Part shown: positions 10,501 through 20,837 of the stretch, piece by piece
How positions within the stretch are numbered: the stretch's first letter is position 1
Layout: each line of letters opens with the position of its first letter
Source: Prillingera fragicola
Taxonomy: Eukaryota; Basidiomycota; Tremellomycetes; Trichosporonales; Trichosporonaceae
Direction of reading: 5' to 3'
NCBI GenBank assembly: GCA_002335605.1
Contig: BEDY01000003.1
Location: 1,612,001 to 1,676,000, forward strand
Length of the DNA: 64,000 nt
Made by a program: the position numbers and the translations under genes
Notes under the pieces: model-generated
Told to the model about the DNA's origin: nothing
Seen by the model: only the letters and a program-made list of their open reading frames with translations
Databases searched by the model: none

Positions 10501-11522
10501 GAGCCTCTGCGTTGTCAGCCAAATGTCCACCAGCCGGCACTGACCCTCTGATAGCCAATCGGGCTCGTCATATTCGCCCTTGATGATCAAGTCCTTCATG
10601 ACTCGCTCGTCATCGTGGTCGAAAGGCAGCCCGCCGCAGAGCAGGGTGTAGAGAATGATGCCCAGTGACCAAATGTCGGTCTCCACGCCCTGGTACTTTT
10701 TGCACTCGAGCATTTCGGGACTCGCGTAGCCAGTAGTGCCGCAAAACGTGTCCATCCTGATTGTCAGTTTCGAGTGTCTTGCTGCCCCACGTCTCCACTC
10801 ACAGTCTTCCCTTGGCATACTCTCGAGCAAAGCCTAGGTCGCCAAGTTTCACACGGAGTTCGCCGTCCAACAACACATTCTCCAGCTTGAGGTCACGGTG
10901 GACGACGCCATGGCGATGCAGCCAGCCCACAGCCGTACACAGCTCGCCAAAGAGCCTCCTTGCCTCGCCCTCGAGAATGCGCCCGCGCTCCACCAGATAG
11001 TCAAACAGTTCGCCACCAGAGCACAACTCGGAGACGAGCCAAATGTGTGACTCGGTGGCGATGATCTCGTGTAGATGCACAATGTTGGGGTGGTGCAGGT
11101 TGCGATGATGGTGGATCTCGCGCGTGAGCTGCGGTGTCGCCGACTTGGGCACCTTCTTGATTGCGCATCGTGTGCCAGTGACACGGTGGGTAGCAATATG
11201 CACTGAGCCAAAGGTACCTAAGGAACAAGTCAGTTTGGAGCTCCCAGTAACCGCTCCGCTCTGCAGCGGCGAGAGCGACAGCGATAGCGCATGCACTGGT
11301 ACGCACCTTCGCCTATGACCTTGCCTAATGTATAGCCGCCTACAACCTTGATTTGATCGCTAGCGAGCTCTCGAGCGAGCTGCTGGTACGCATTTGCAAG
11401 CTATGTTTATCAGCTCGCACCCGAGGACGTCAGCTCCGCAAGGGACCCACCTGAGCCTGCTTGGTATTAGCTAGATTGCTCGAGTAGCTGTGATTTTGCC
11501 GCGACGATAGGGGGGCGGCCAT
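7541..11522 (-). CDS. CAMK-like serine/threonine protein kinase with long disordered tail
   Basis: Five exons (11522-11451, 11400-11307, 11217-10803, 10756-10545, 10506-7541) give 1252 residues; introns are 38-89 nt and all phases agree. The kinase domain covers about residues 43-290: glycine loop GEGTFGSVHIA split by intron 2, CAIKKV lysine, HRDLKLENVLLD catalytic loop, DLGFA in place of DFG, GTTGYASPEML, DIWSLGIILYTLLCGGLPF and a closing HPWFKK. This is the pattern of CAMK/AMPK-related kinases (Kin4/Hsl1-like breadth); a finer assignment is not possible by eye. The tail is Ser/Pro/Arg-rich and probably disordered, apart from a conserved-looking block around MSDLGFDTGQLIHSVMNDAC, and it ends in a run of nine glutamates. 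A role in cell-cycle or stress signalling is likely from the family but not shown. Confidence 0.85.
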
Positions 11523-12818
11523 GTCTGCGCGCTGTGTGCGCCACGCGTGCGCCGACTGCCCCAGGTGTCAACTCTAGCGGCGATGACGACAAAGGGAGGA
11601 CGGGTGTGAGGACAGTGCGCACCGCGAGCTGACCGATGCAAGGAGTCGAGCGTATGCCAGGAGGATGGGCAGAGGTCGAGTGTCAAGGTGTTATGCAGTG
11701 TTGACAAGAACGGAAGGGAGAGAGTGGGCAGTTATGATCGAACGTTCGAACAGACGAGACGATTGGAATGGTGTTGGAGAGGATACTGGCACGCGGGACG
11801 AAATGACACCACAGACCTGGTGAGCGGGGCGGGCTTGAATCACGAGCCCGAGAACCAAACCTGTCGTTTGCCTGGTATCCTGATGCGCTCGGGTCCAAGT
11901 GTGGGTGGTGGTGACAAGCAAGAGAGTCTGCCTACGAGTAGTGTGAACAGGGCCTAAACGGTTGTACTCTATCGAAGCGGCGGGGTTTGCTGTCCAGGAC
12001 GCGGCGGACTGCAAAGCAGCAGGGGAAGGAAGCCGAGGCAGCAGCACAGCGCCGGAGGGGCCGACGACACGCCGGGGGCCAGCGGCGGGAAGCAGCCCAG
12101 AGGCCAGAGGGAAGAGTCAGGGCGGCTTGGATTTTCCTATTCCAGATTACAAAAGCTCAAGGCCGCTGATTAGCCCAGATGGGTTAACGTATTTCTTAAC
12201 GCACGCTTCGCCCGTACTTCTGGCCCACGCGACATTGCTTCCGGGCTCCGCCCCGCCCAACACATGTCGGTTCAGTGGCAAAGCGGCAAGAGATCAGGAG
12301 CCAGGAGAACAGCCATGATGGGGTGCTTCCCGTTCGTCTGTCCGTCCGTCCGGAATAAAAGCTTACAGCTTACAGATCACAGAATAAGTGCATGCACAGG
12401 GGCCATCTCCAACCTCCCAGGGTATCAAGGTGCAGCAGGACAAGGTTTGGATTGCCGGCATCGTTAGTTCATGTAGTTACAGTAGTCCATGTAGTGATTC
12501 CCAGCAAAGTTGGCAGATTCCTGCACCAGAACTGGTGCTCGGCCTTCCACATGTCTGGTAACTCTTTGACGATCACAGCAAAATGCATACCCCCAGCATC
12601 CGCCCCCGCTCCCAACCAAGCTGGCCGCTTGCTTCGTCGGCGACACGCGACGGCCCTGTTATTGTTTTTCTTCTATCTTACCTCGCCAGGTACTGCGGCC
12701 ATGGCGCGGGGAGGGAGGGCACAACTGTCATGTACCCAAGGGCCGTGACACGGTGTGACGACTGATAAAGACGCGGCTCATCCCTATTCTGACGTTACTC
12801 TTCGCTCACCGATTCATC
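11523..12818. other. Divergent intergenic region (kinase / acyltransferase)
   Basis: About 1.3 kb between two divergent start codons. Nothing coding is convincing; short open frames lack domains and splice support. No tRNA or repeat recognised. It probably holds both promoters and a long 5' leader for one of the genes. Confidence 0.45.
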
Positions 12819-14353
12819 ATGGCCCACAAAGACAAGACGTCGTTCAAGAAGTGTGAGTTTAGCGGCTTCGAAAGGTTCGGCGCGTCTGCCCGTGGTACCT
12901 GACGATGAGCGCTGACTGCCCAGTGACAAATCATGAGCGATACAACCTTGCCCGCGAGAACCTCATCGGCAAGCCCCATGTCATCGCCCACATTGTCACC
13001 TATCCCACTAGTGCGCTGCCGAAATACGAGCACCTCGCGGATCGCATCACTGAGCTGCAGAACAGCTTTCCCAAGCTGTTCGCACGAGTCGAGGGTGCCC
13101 TGACTACAAATCCTGGGTTCATACCTGGCCACGCGCCATGGCGGACCGAGGACATTGTCGTGGAGGGCCTGTACACTCCACAGCGCAACGCAATGAGCGA
13201 AGCCGCCGATGCCATGAAGTCTGAGATGGACCGGTTTGAAAAGTACCATTTCAGCCAAGGCGATCCCTTGTGGACCGTGGCGCTGCTAAGGGGACCGCCA
13301 GATAGCGAGCGGGCCTACCTCGTGTTCCAGGTCAATCACCTCTTGAGCGACGGCCGTGGGTCGTTGGCCATTCTCCACGCGCTTCTAGCCCCAAGCATAG
13401 GCTACCTCACACCCGAGTCTCCCATGGGCCCAGCGCGGTGGGACGACACACACCCCATCAAGCCTACAGCGCGCTACCTCCTTCCCGTCGTCTTTCGCGA
13501 GCTCATCCTCCCCAAGCTCCCCAAAGCGATTCAAACCAAATTGATCCGCGAAGACCCGTGGCCAGGTCCCAACGTCGCGCGCTCGCCACTAGTCTGCGGC
13601 ACAGGCATGTCCCACTGTAGCATCCCTGCCGGCACCGTCGAGCAACTCAAGATCATCGCGCGCGAGAACGGTATTCGTACCCTCCACCCACTCCTCAAGA
13701 CGGCCTACCTCGCAGCCATGTGGCGGGTGTGCGGTGAGGGCAACTCGGTGCCACCCGTCCACTTTGTTGCCATGACGGCCAAAGACGAGCGGGACAAGCC
13801 GCGTTACGGCCATTCAGCCCTAACAGGCAGCTACATGGGGTCCATGCGGTATCGCGTCAACATGTCCGGAACAGAACGCTACTGGAACGCAGCACGGTCG
13901 ACCCAATCCTGGGTCGCCTCCCCGCGCCACGTCGCAGAGGGCCGATACGTTCTCGGCGCGCTGAGTCATATTCCGGAAAAGGAACAGCACCTCCCGCCCG
14001 ACTCGGCAGAGTTTGACGTGCACACGCCCACGGGATGGGAAAAGTATTTCTTTGATCGCGCGACGGGGCCGACTCCCTTTCGCGATACGTTCATGTTTGC
14101 GAATATTGGCAAGACGACGCTGCCCCCCGCCGCAGAGGACTATATGTGGGCTCAGACTGCCAATCCTGTTGGGACAGTCTATCTCGTCAACATTGTTGGC
14201 CACGAGGCTGGGATTCGCCTCACTGCCGTGTTTGTTGAAGGGGCCGCGGTCACCAAGCTCAAGACGGACGCCTTGCTCAATGTCTGGCTGAGGGTACTGG
14301 ACCGTATTGTCCTCGGCGAGGGCGGCCGGACCATCGCCGAGCTGACCGAGTAG
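12819..14353 (+). CDS. Alcohol O-acetyltransferase-like acyl-CoA transferase
   Basis: Two exons (12819-12852 and 12924-14353) encode 487 residues. The 71-nt intron has GTGAGT, CTGAC and CCCAG signals. The first exon supplies MAHKDKTSFKK. The protein belongs to the condensation-domain/BAHD-type fold used by fungal alcohol acetyltransferases (Atf1-like): the active-site motif is NHLLSDGRG, with His150 and Asp154 of the HxxxDG motif. The N-terminal segment resembles the start of that fold. There is no DFGWG motif, so it is not a plant-type BAHD enzyme. Predicted activity is transfer of an acetyl or other acyl group from CoA to an alcohol or amine; the acceptor is unknown. It is convergent with the uS2m gene (175 bp between stops). 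Confidence 0.75.
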
Positions 14354-14528
14354 TTTGCTGTATTGCTGTGTTAACACCCTCTACTGTACACTGTACAGTC
14401 GTGCCCTAGATCACTGCACGGCGTCGCCTCATGCTCTAATGTGCGCACACAGGAAATTTAGCGGTGCTACTGGATTGGGGATCGTCGGATGCATTGCCAT
14501 GTGATGAAATGTACCATGTACTACTACT

Positions 14529-15643
14529 CTAGTTGGGGTTGCCGCGGGCCTTCTTCCACTCGGCGTCACGCGCGGCACGCTCAGAGCGCTTGGCATCGTC
14601 ACGGAGACGCAGACGGCGGCCCTCCTGGCCAGCAATGCTGAGGGCGCCGAGAATCAGCTCGACCGTGCGGACACTCTCCATATTGGCCGGGATCGCGTAC
14701 GTGACAATGCGCGGGTCCGTGTCCGAGTCGACAATACCAATTGTGGGCACGTTACGGGCGGTGAACTCGCGAATAGCGCCGAAGTTCTCGCTGGGGTTGA
14801 GGACGATCGCAATGTCCGGCAAGTACGTCTTATCCAGCAGAGGTTCCAGGCCGTGGCTGAGGGTTGTCAGAACAGTACAGAGCAGAACAGGCAAAAGGCT
14901 CCCGCTACTTACAAAGTCTCGGCATTGGTAATGGTACCAGCGACCCAGTCGTTGACAAGGAATCCGTTGTCTTCAAGGCGGTCCTTGGCCTGCATAAGTG
15001 GCTTCTTGTGCACCGCGCGTGTACCGAGAAGGAGAACAACGCCATCCTCCTTGACGACATCACGGACAAATGCCGAGGCACGGCGGAGCATGGGGAGGGT
15101 CTGCTCGAGGTCGATAATCGACAGTCCCGAGCGGTTACCGTAGACGTAAGGGACGTAGGAAGGCGCGAGGAGAGACGAGTTGTGGCCAAGGGCAGCACCC
15201 GACGCGAGGAGAGAGGAAAGAGAAGCCTCTGTAGGGGTTTTGGGCTTCTTCACAGGGAATCCCTTGCCAGCCGACTTGGGAATGTACAGAGGAACCTGCG
15301 CGGCTATCATTGTCAGTTGTAACCCTCGCAGCTCACACTGTCGTCAACACTCACAAGTCTCGGCGTGACGCCTCCTCCACTCGCGGACCTCGTCCATGTT
15401 CCGTGCCCAGGCCGTCTGGCTATCTTCTCCAGGCTGGACCGTGTACTTGGAAACCGAGGGCCTGCTCGAGCTCTCAGCCTCGGCGCTGGCATCGCGCGAG
15501 CATGCCGAAGACGAAAAGGTGCGGGCCACTGCTGGCGCTACGAGGTAAGTTTCTGCGGCACACGCTCCAGCGCAGCTAGACGTACCCTGCTTGGCGCGCA
15601 CAGACTGGAATGCCCGGATAGAGGTCGTGGCGGCGTTCTTCAT
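14529..15643 (-). CDS. MRP4: Mitochondrial small ribosomal subunit protein uS2m
   Basis: Exons 15643-15355, 15303-14913 and 14856-14529 give 335 residues. Conserved uS2 blocks are plain: LLASGAALGHNSSLLAP, GLSIIDLEQTLPMLRRA, NGFLVNDWVAGTITNAE, then LPDIAIVLNP, NVPTIGIVDSDTDPRIVTY and IPANMESVRTVELILG. The start at 15643 is the first ATG after an in-frame stop and begins an Ala/Arg/Ser-rich presequence, as expected for import into the matrix. Within exon 1 a 48-nt segment (15585-15538) has GTACGT..TAG ends and no stop codon in frame, so it may be an intron; without it the protein is 319 residues. Function is assembly of the mitoribosomal small subunit. Confidence 0.9.
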
Positions 15644-16085
15644 GCTGTTGACCACCAATGTCGTGTGCCGTGCCAGAGTGTCGTTGTATGGAAAAAGTCG
15701 AGCGAGCCACTCAACTGGCAGTTGCCAGTTTTCGGATCGGATCGCGGAACCAATTTCTGCTGCTGTAATGCCTCCCTCCACCTCCTTCAACAAGCCCTTG
15801 CGGCAGCAACTGTTGTTATCACGCCCATGAGCGTTCTGAATGCATGTAGATTTCTGCTGGTACAGGGAATTGTTGTTGTTTTGAGGGGGTCAGACTAGGA
15901 GAGGATGTGAGATCATACGATCATGAGATTTGAAGGAAAATGGCAATGAGAATGGGAGCCGAGAGATGAGGGTGGTGGGTGAGGGGGCTAGACATGGGGG
16001 GACGGGTAACACATAGGAAACGTTGCGACATAGCGGCAAGCTGCACGCTACAGGTCGCAATTACGACTGCACTTTACGCAATCAT
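15644..16085. other. Intergenic region between TFIIA and uS2m
   Basis: About 440 bp between two minus-strand genes, containing the TFIIA 3' region and the uS2m promoter. No gene or repeat recognised. Confidence 0.5.
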
Positions 16086-17150
16086 CTACCATTCGAACTC
16101 GCTGCGCGGCAGTTAGCACTAACCCTTGCGCAGGCGCCATGACTCACCCCTGGCACTTGGCAAACAGGTAATCGCGGCCATTGATGTGAATCATGCCATC
16201 TTTCAAGACAGTCTTCCACTTGGTCTTGACGCGAGTGACCTTGTCATACACGCAGAAGACAATGTCAATGTCGCCCTCCTCCTCGCCGTCTTCATCATCG
16301 CCAAGCTCGTCGTCGCTGTCGTCGAGATCACTGTCAATGACCTCGTCACCGGGCAGCAGACCAGCAGCGTTGGGATCAGGTCGAGGCTCGGGCTTGTAGT
16401 CTGGCAGCGTCGCGGGCGATTCATTCGACTTCGACGTCAGCTCAGGGTCCGATTAACCGCATTGAATGACACTCACTGCACCACCACGAAGTCGCAAGAC
16501 ATCCTCGGGCTCAGGCTTGACCTGCACACCATCAAACGTAGGCTGCGACGAAGGCGCGCCGGGCATGAGGACCGATGGTGCACCAGTGGTGTACGAGCCA
16601 TTTGAGGATGCTGGGGGGGCCGAAGGAGGCTGCGACGCGTTGGCCGCCGCCGCGCCAGCATCATCTCCTGCTCCAGGCGCGCGCGCAAACTCGGCAACAC
16701 GAGTCTCGAGCAGCTTGGACTCCCACTTCTGCGTGCCGTGTCAGCAACATGTCGCCACCGAGGCGCGAGCTGTCCAGCCATTCTTACCGATTGCAGCATG
16801 GGAAGAAGGTCGTCGTCCATTCCATACTCCTCGAAGTCCACCGCAACATTGGCGATCACATCGTCAATGATCGCACGGTAGATCTGAGGCTGTTGGATGT
16901 AATGGGCAACATGTGTCGTGTGATGGCAGGGACGGTCAAGTGCGATTACAAAGCGTTGATGCGAGCAGAACAAGAGGGCAGACCGTAGCGAGAAGAGAGA
17001 GTAACTGTGTCAGTGTGATCCCAGAAACATTGTATAAAGCTACACACGACAATCTTGTTGGACCTTGCAAGTGTTAGCATCTTATCGCCGCAAGCAGGAA
17101 AAGGCGGCCAGCCAGTTTGTTCAACTGGGGGGCGCACGGGTGACATACAT
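16086..17150 (-). CDS. TOA1: TFIIA large subunit (alpha/beta precursor)
   Basis: Six exons: 17150-17149, 17063-17048, 16889-16788, 16728-16477, 16428-16148 and 16101-16086, giving 222 residues. The start codon is split: AT ends exon 1 (donor GTATGT) and G begins exon 2 (after TTGCAAG), producing MSNKIV followed across the next intron by PQIYRAIIDDVIANV, the canonical TFIIA N-terminus. The four-helix part continues with DFEEYGMDDDLLPMLQS and KWESKLLETRVAEF. An acidic linker precedes the beta-barrel end GDIDIVFCVYDKVTRVK..TVLKDGMIHINGRDYLF and the 16-nt last exon supplies EFEW, the expected C-terminus. TFIIA stabilises TBP on promoters for RNA polymerase II. The acceptor at 16429 (AAG) was chosen among several phase-compatible sites by its branch-point spacing. 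Confidence 0.88.
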
Positions 17151-17484
17151 CTTCGCAGATCGCCTTTTACGGTGGTGCGCGTAGAAGGAATACGCTCCTC
17201 GGTGATTCCGACTGCAGCCAAGCTCAACAGAGGAATGTGTGCACGAGGTGCGCGGCGAGTGACTGGTTCGTGTTGGAAGGGGGGAGTGGTGGAGAGAGCA
17301 GAGTCAAGAGCATTTATACAAATGGCCAATGGGACCGGGACCCCAAGGTTGACACATTTATTTTATTCCTTTTATTTTAATTAATCCCATCGGTCATGTA
17401 ATGCTGAGATTTCTGGAGCGTGCACTGCCAGTGTTGAGAGACTTGCTCGTGCACGCCGCTCACTTCAACCCTTTACCTAGAGCC
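17151..17484. promoter_or_regulatory. Shared divergent promoter region TFIIA / KRE33
   Basis: 334 bp between the two start codons. It includes an AT-rich patch near 17355-17385 (runs of TTTTATT and TTAATTAA), which could serve as a nucleosome-poor promoter element. No specific factor site is claimed. Confidence 0.4.
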
Positions 17485-20400
17485 ATGAGGAAGCAGCTCG
17501 ATCCCCGCATCCCGGCGCTCATTGCCAATGGCGTCCGGTCAAACCATCGTTCCTTCTTCGTCATGGTCGGCGACCGTGGTCGTGACCAGGTGAGCACTTC
17601 TCAGGCAACAACAAATCTTTAGGTGGCAACCAGCTGACCCTCAGGTCGTCAACCTCCACTTCCTTCTCTCCCAGGCTCGTGTGAGCTCGCGTCCCAATGT
17701 CTTGTGGTGCTACAAGAAAGAGCTCGGCTTCACTACGTACGTACACCAGAGCTGACCGTGCGCCAGTAACTCACCCCCACACAGTCACCGCAAGAAGCGC
17801 GAGGCCAAGATTAAGCGTGACATCAAGCGCGGTATTCGTGAGGCCAATGAGCAGGACCCTTTTGAGCTCTTCATTGCTGTCACCGACATTCGCTATGCGT
17901 GAGTGATACCAGGCTAGACTCTGGCTGATACAGCAGGTACTACAAGGACTCGGCCAAGATCCTGGGTCAGACATTCGGAATGGTCGTTCTCCAAGATTAC
18001 GAGGCTATCACCCCTAACCTTCTCGCGCGTACCATTGAGACGGTAGAGGGTGGTGGAATTGTTGTGCTCCTTCTCAAGACCATGTCGAGTCTCAAGCAGC
18101 TTTACGCCATGTCGATGGATGTCCACAACCGCTACCGCACCGATGCGCACCAGTTCGTTCAGCCCCGCTTCAACGAGCGTTTTATTCTCTCGCTTGGTTC
18201 AAACCCTGACTGCCTTGTTCTTGATGACGAGCTCAACGTCCTTCCCCTCAGCAAAGGTAAGGATATTCAGCTCATCAAGGACGGTGAGGACCGTGACCGC
18301 AAGCGGGTCGCCGAGGAGCTCAAGGACATGAAGGAGAATCTCGAGAATGTCGACATTGTTGGCCCCCTCGCCAAGCTCACCAAGACCGTAGACCAGGCCA
18401 AGGCTCTCCTTACCTTTGTGGAGGCTATTTCGGAGAAGACCCTTTCGTCCACTGTCGCCCTTACCGCTGGCCGTGGTCGCGGAAAGTCTGCGGCTCTTGG
18501 TCTTGCTATTGGCGCCGCCCTCGCTCACGACTACTCCAACATTTTCGTCACCTCGCCCGACCCCGAGAACTTGAAGACCCTGTTCGAGTTTGTGTTCAAG
18601 GCCCTCGATGCTCTTGGCTACGAGGAGCACATTGACTATGACGTCGTTCAAAGCACCAACCCCGAGTTTAAGAAGGCGATTGTCCGTGTCAACATTTTCC
18701 GTGGCCACCGCCAGACCATCCAGTACATTGCTCCCGAGGATGCTCATGTTCTCGGACAGGCCGAGCTAGTCATCATTGACGAGGCCGCCGCCATTCCCCT
18801 TCCTCTCGTCCGCAAGCTCATCGGCCCCTACCTGGTCTTCATGGCGTCGACCATCAACGGCTATGAAGGCACAGGTCGTTCGCTATCCATCAAGCTCATT
18901 CAGCAGCTGCGGGAGCAAACTCGTCCTGCGACCATCAAGGGCGACTCGGCCAAGGCTGGTCCCAGCAAAGTCGGCTCAGCTGGCCGCGCCGGTGCGGGTC
19001 TTGTGCGCTCGCTGCGTGAGATCAAGCTCGAGGAGCCTATTCGATACTCGCCTGGAGACCAAGTCGAGAAGTGGCTCAACCACCTGTTGTGTCTGGACGC
19101 TACTGTGGTTTCCAAGGCTACCCAGGGTTGCCCTCACCCTTCGCAGTGCGAGCTCTACTACGTCAACCGTGATACTCTCTTCTCGTACCACCAGGCGTCC
19201 GAGGTCTTCCTGCAACGCATGATGGCACTCTACGTTGCGAGCCACTACAAAAACTCGCCAAACGATCTGCAAATGCTCTCTGACGCTCCTGCCCATCACC
19301 TCTTCGTCCTCCTCCCCCCTCTCAAGGAGGACGACACTGCTCTCCCTGACCCCCTCGTCGTGCTCCAGGTCGCTCTCGAGGGTAACATCTCGCGCGAGGC
19401 CATCCTCAAGGAGCTCGCTCACTCGGGCACCCGGAGCTCGGGCGACATGATTCCGTGGGTCATTGCTCAGCAGTTCCAGGACAACGACTTTGCTATGCTC
19501 TCTGGAGCTCGTGTTGTCCGCATTGCCACGCACCCCGACTACGCTCGCATGGGCTACGGAGCCCGTGCTCTTGAGGCACTCAACTCGTTTTACAGTGGCG
19601 AGCTCACTAACCTTGACGACGTGACCGAAATTCCCACCAACGTGTCTGCCGACGCGGCCAATGTCTCGTCGGACGCGACCCTCGCTACTGACACCATTGC
19701 CGTGCGTGACGTTTCGCGCATGCCCCCTCTTCTCCAGCGTCTCTCGGAGCGCCGGCCCGAGCCCCTCGACTACCTTGGTGTCTCGTTCGGTCTCACCCCC
19801 GAGCTGTTGCGCTTCTGGAAGAAGTCGGGCTACGTGCCCCTCTATGCCAGCCAGAAGGAGAACCCTCTCACCGGCGAGTACACCTTTGTCATGCTGCGGG
19901 CATTGCTCAGCAACGTTGCGCAGGCCGAGGGATGGCTCGGTGCCTTTGCACAGGACTTCCGTCACCGCTACATGAACCTCTTGTCCTACGACTGCTTCAA
20001 GAAGTTCCGTTCCGAGACTGCGCTCAGCGTCATTGACGCCGCGTCGCGCAAGAACGCCGGAGCCGAGGAGGCCAAGATCGTCACCGCCGATGAGCTCAAT
20101 TCGCTCTTCTCGCCCTTCGACATGAAACGTCTGGAGTCATATGCCGACTCGATGGTCGACTACCACGTCGTCCTCGACCTTGTGCCTGCCATCGCTCAGC
20201 TTTTCTTCGCTCGCCGCCTCGGCCCCGAGTTTGGTCTCAGCACAGCTCAGCAGGCTATCCTCCTCGGTCTCGGTCTGCAGCGCAAGCCCATCGAGGTCCT
20301 CGAGACCGAGCTTGGAGCCCCCGGCCACCAGATCCTTGCTCTGTTCGGCAAGCTCATCCGCCGCGCCACCCGCCACATCGAGGACATCCAGAAGGCGGCC

Positions 20401-20769
20401 ATTGGCGCCGACCTTCCCCTCGAGTCGGCTGCTCTCGCGCCGGTGTTCAAGCCCGCCGCTACAACTGTTGCCCAGGACGTTGCCGAGGCAGCCAGCGAGG
20501 AGGTTGCGCGTAACCGCGCTGCCCAGCGCGAGATGCTCAATACCCTTAACATGAGCGAGTTCGCAATTGACGGCGGGGCCGACTTCTCGACCGCCGAGAA
20601 GCAGGTCAAGGCGCTTGCCACTGCTACTCCAGAGGAGCGCGCTCGCTTGTCAACAACTGTCAGCATCAAGGGTGCTGCGCCGGTCGACACTGGCAAGAAG
20701 GAGAAGCGCAAGGACAGTAAGGAGAATGGAGCCGCTGGCGGTAAGCGGAAAAAGGCCAAGCGCGAGTAG
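17485..20769 (+). CDS. KRE33: RNA cytidine acetyltransferase (NAT10/Kre33)
   Basis: Four exons (17485-17589, 17645-17736, 17785-17898, 17937-20769) encode 1047 residues, the normal family length. Kre33 makes N4-acetylcytidine in 18S rRNA and in tRNA and is needed for 40S subunit biogenesis in the nucleolus. The start MRKQLDPRIP is the canonical N-terminus. Visible parts are the N-terminal DUF1726 block, a RecA-like ATPase with Walker A AGRGRGKSAALG near residue 282 and the VIIDEAAAIPLPLV Walker B, the GNAT acetyltransferase signature IATHPDYARMGYGARALEAL near 635, the tRNA-binding C-terminal domain and a lysine-rich tail acting as a nucleolar signal. It is convergent with the giant minus-strand gene, with 68 bp between stop codons. 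Confidence 0.97.
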
Positions 20770-20837
20770 ATCGAGTATCAATCTTGCGGGCTATCATATA
20801 CAGTAGACTACAATTACATTTTCTATATACCCTCTCC

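Noticed and set aside
18976..19965. 329-codon minus-strand open frame under KRE33
   Set aside because: Antisense shadow of highly conserved KRE33 exon 4.
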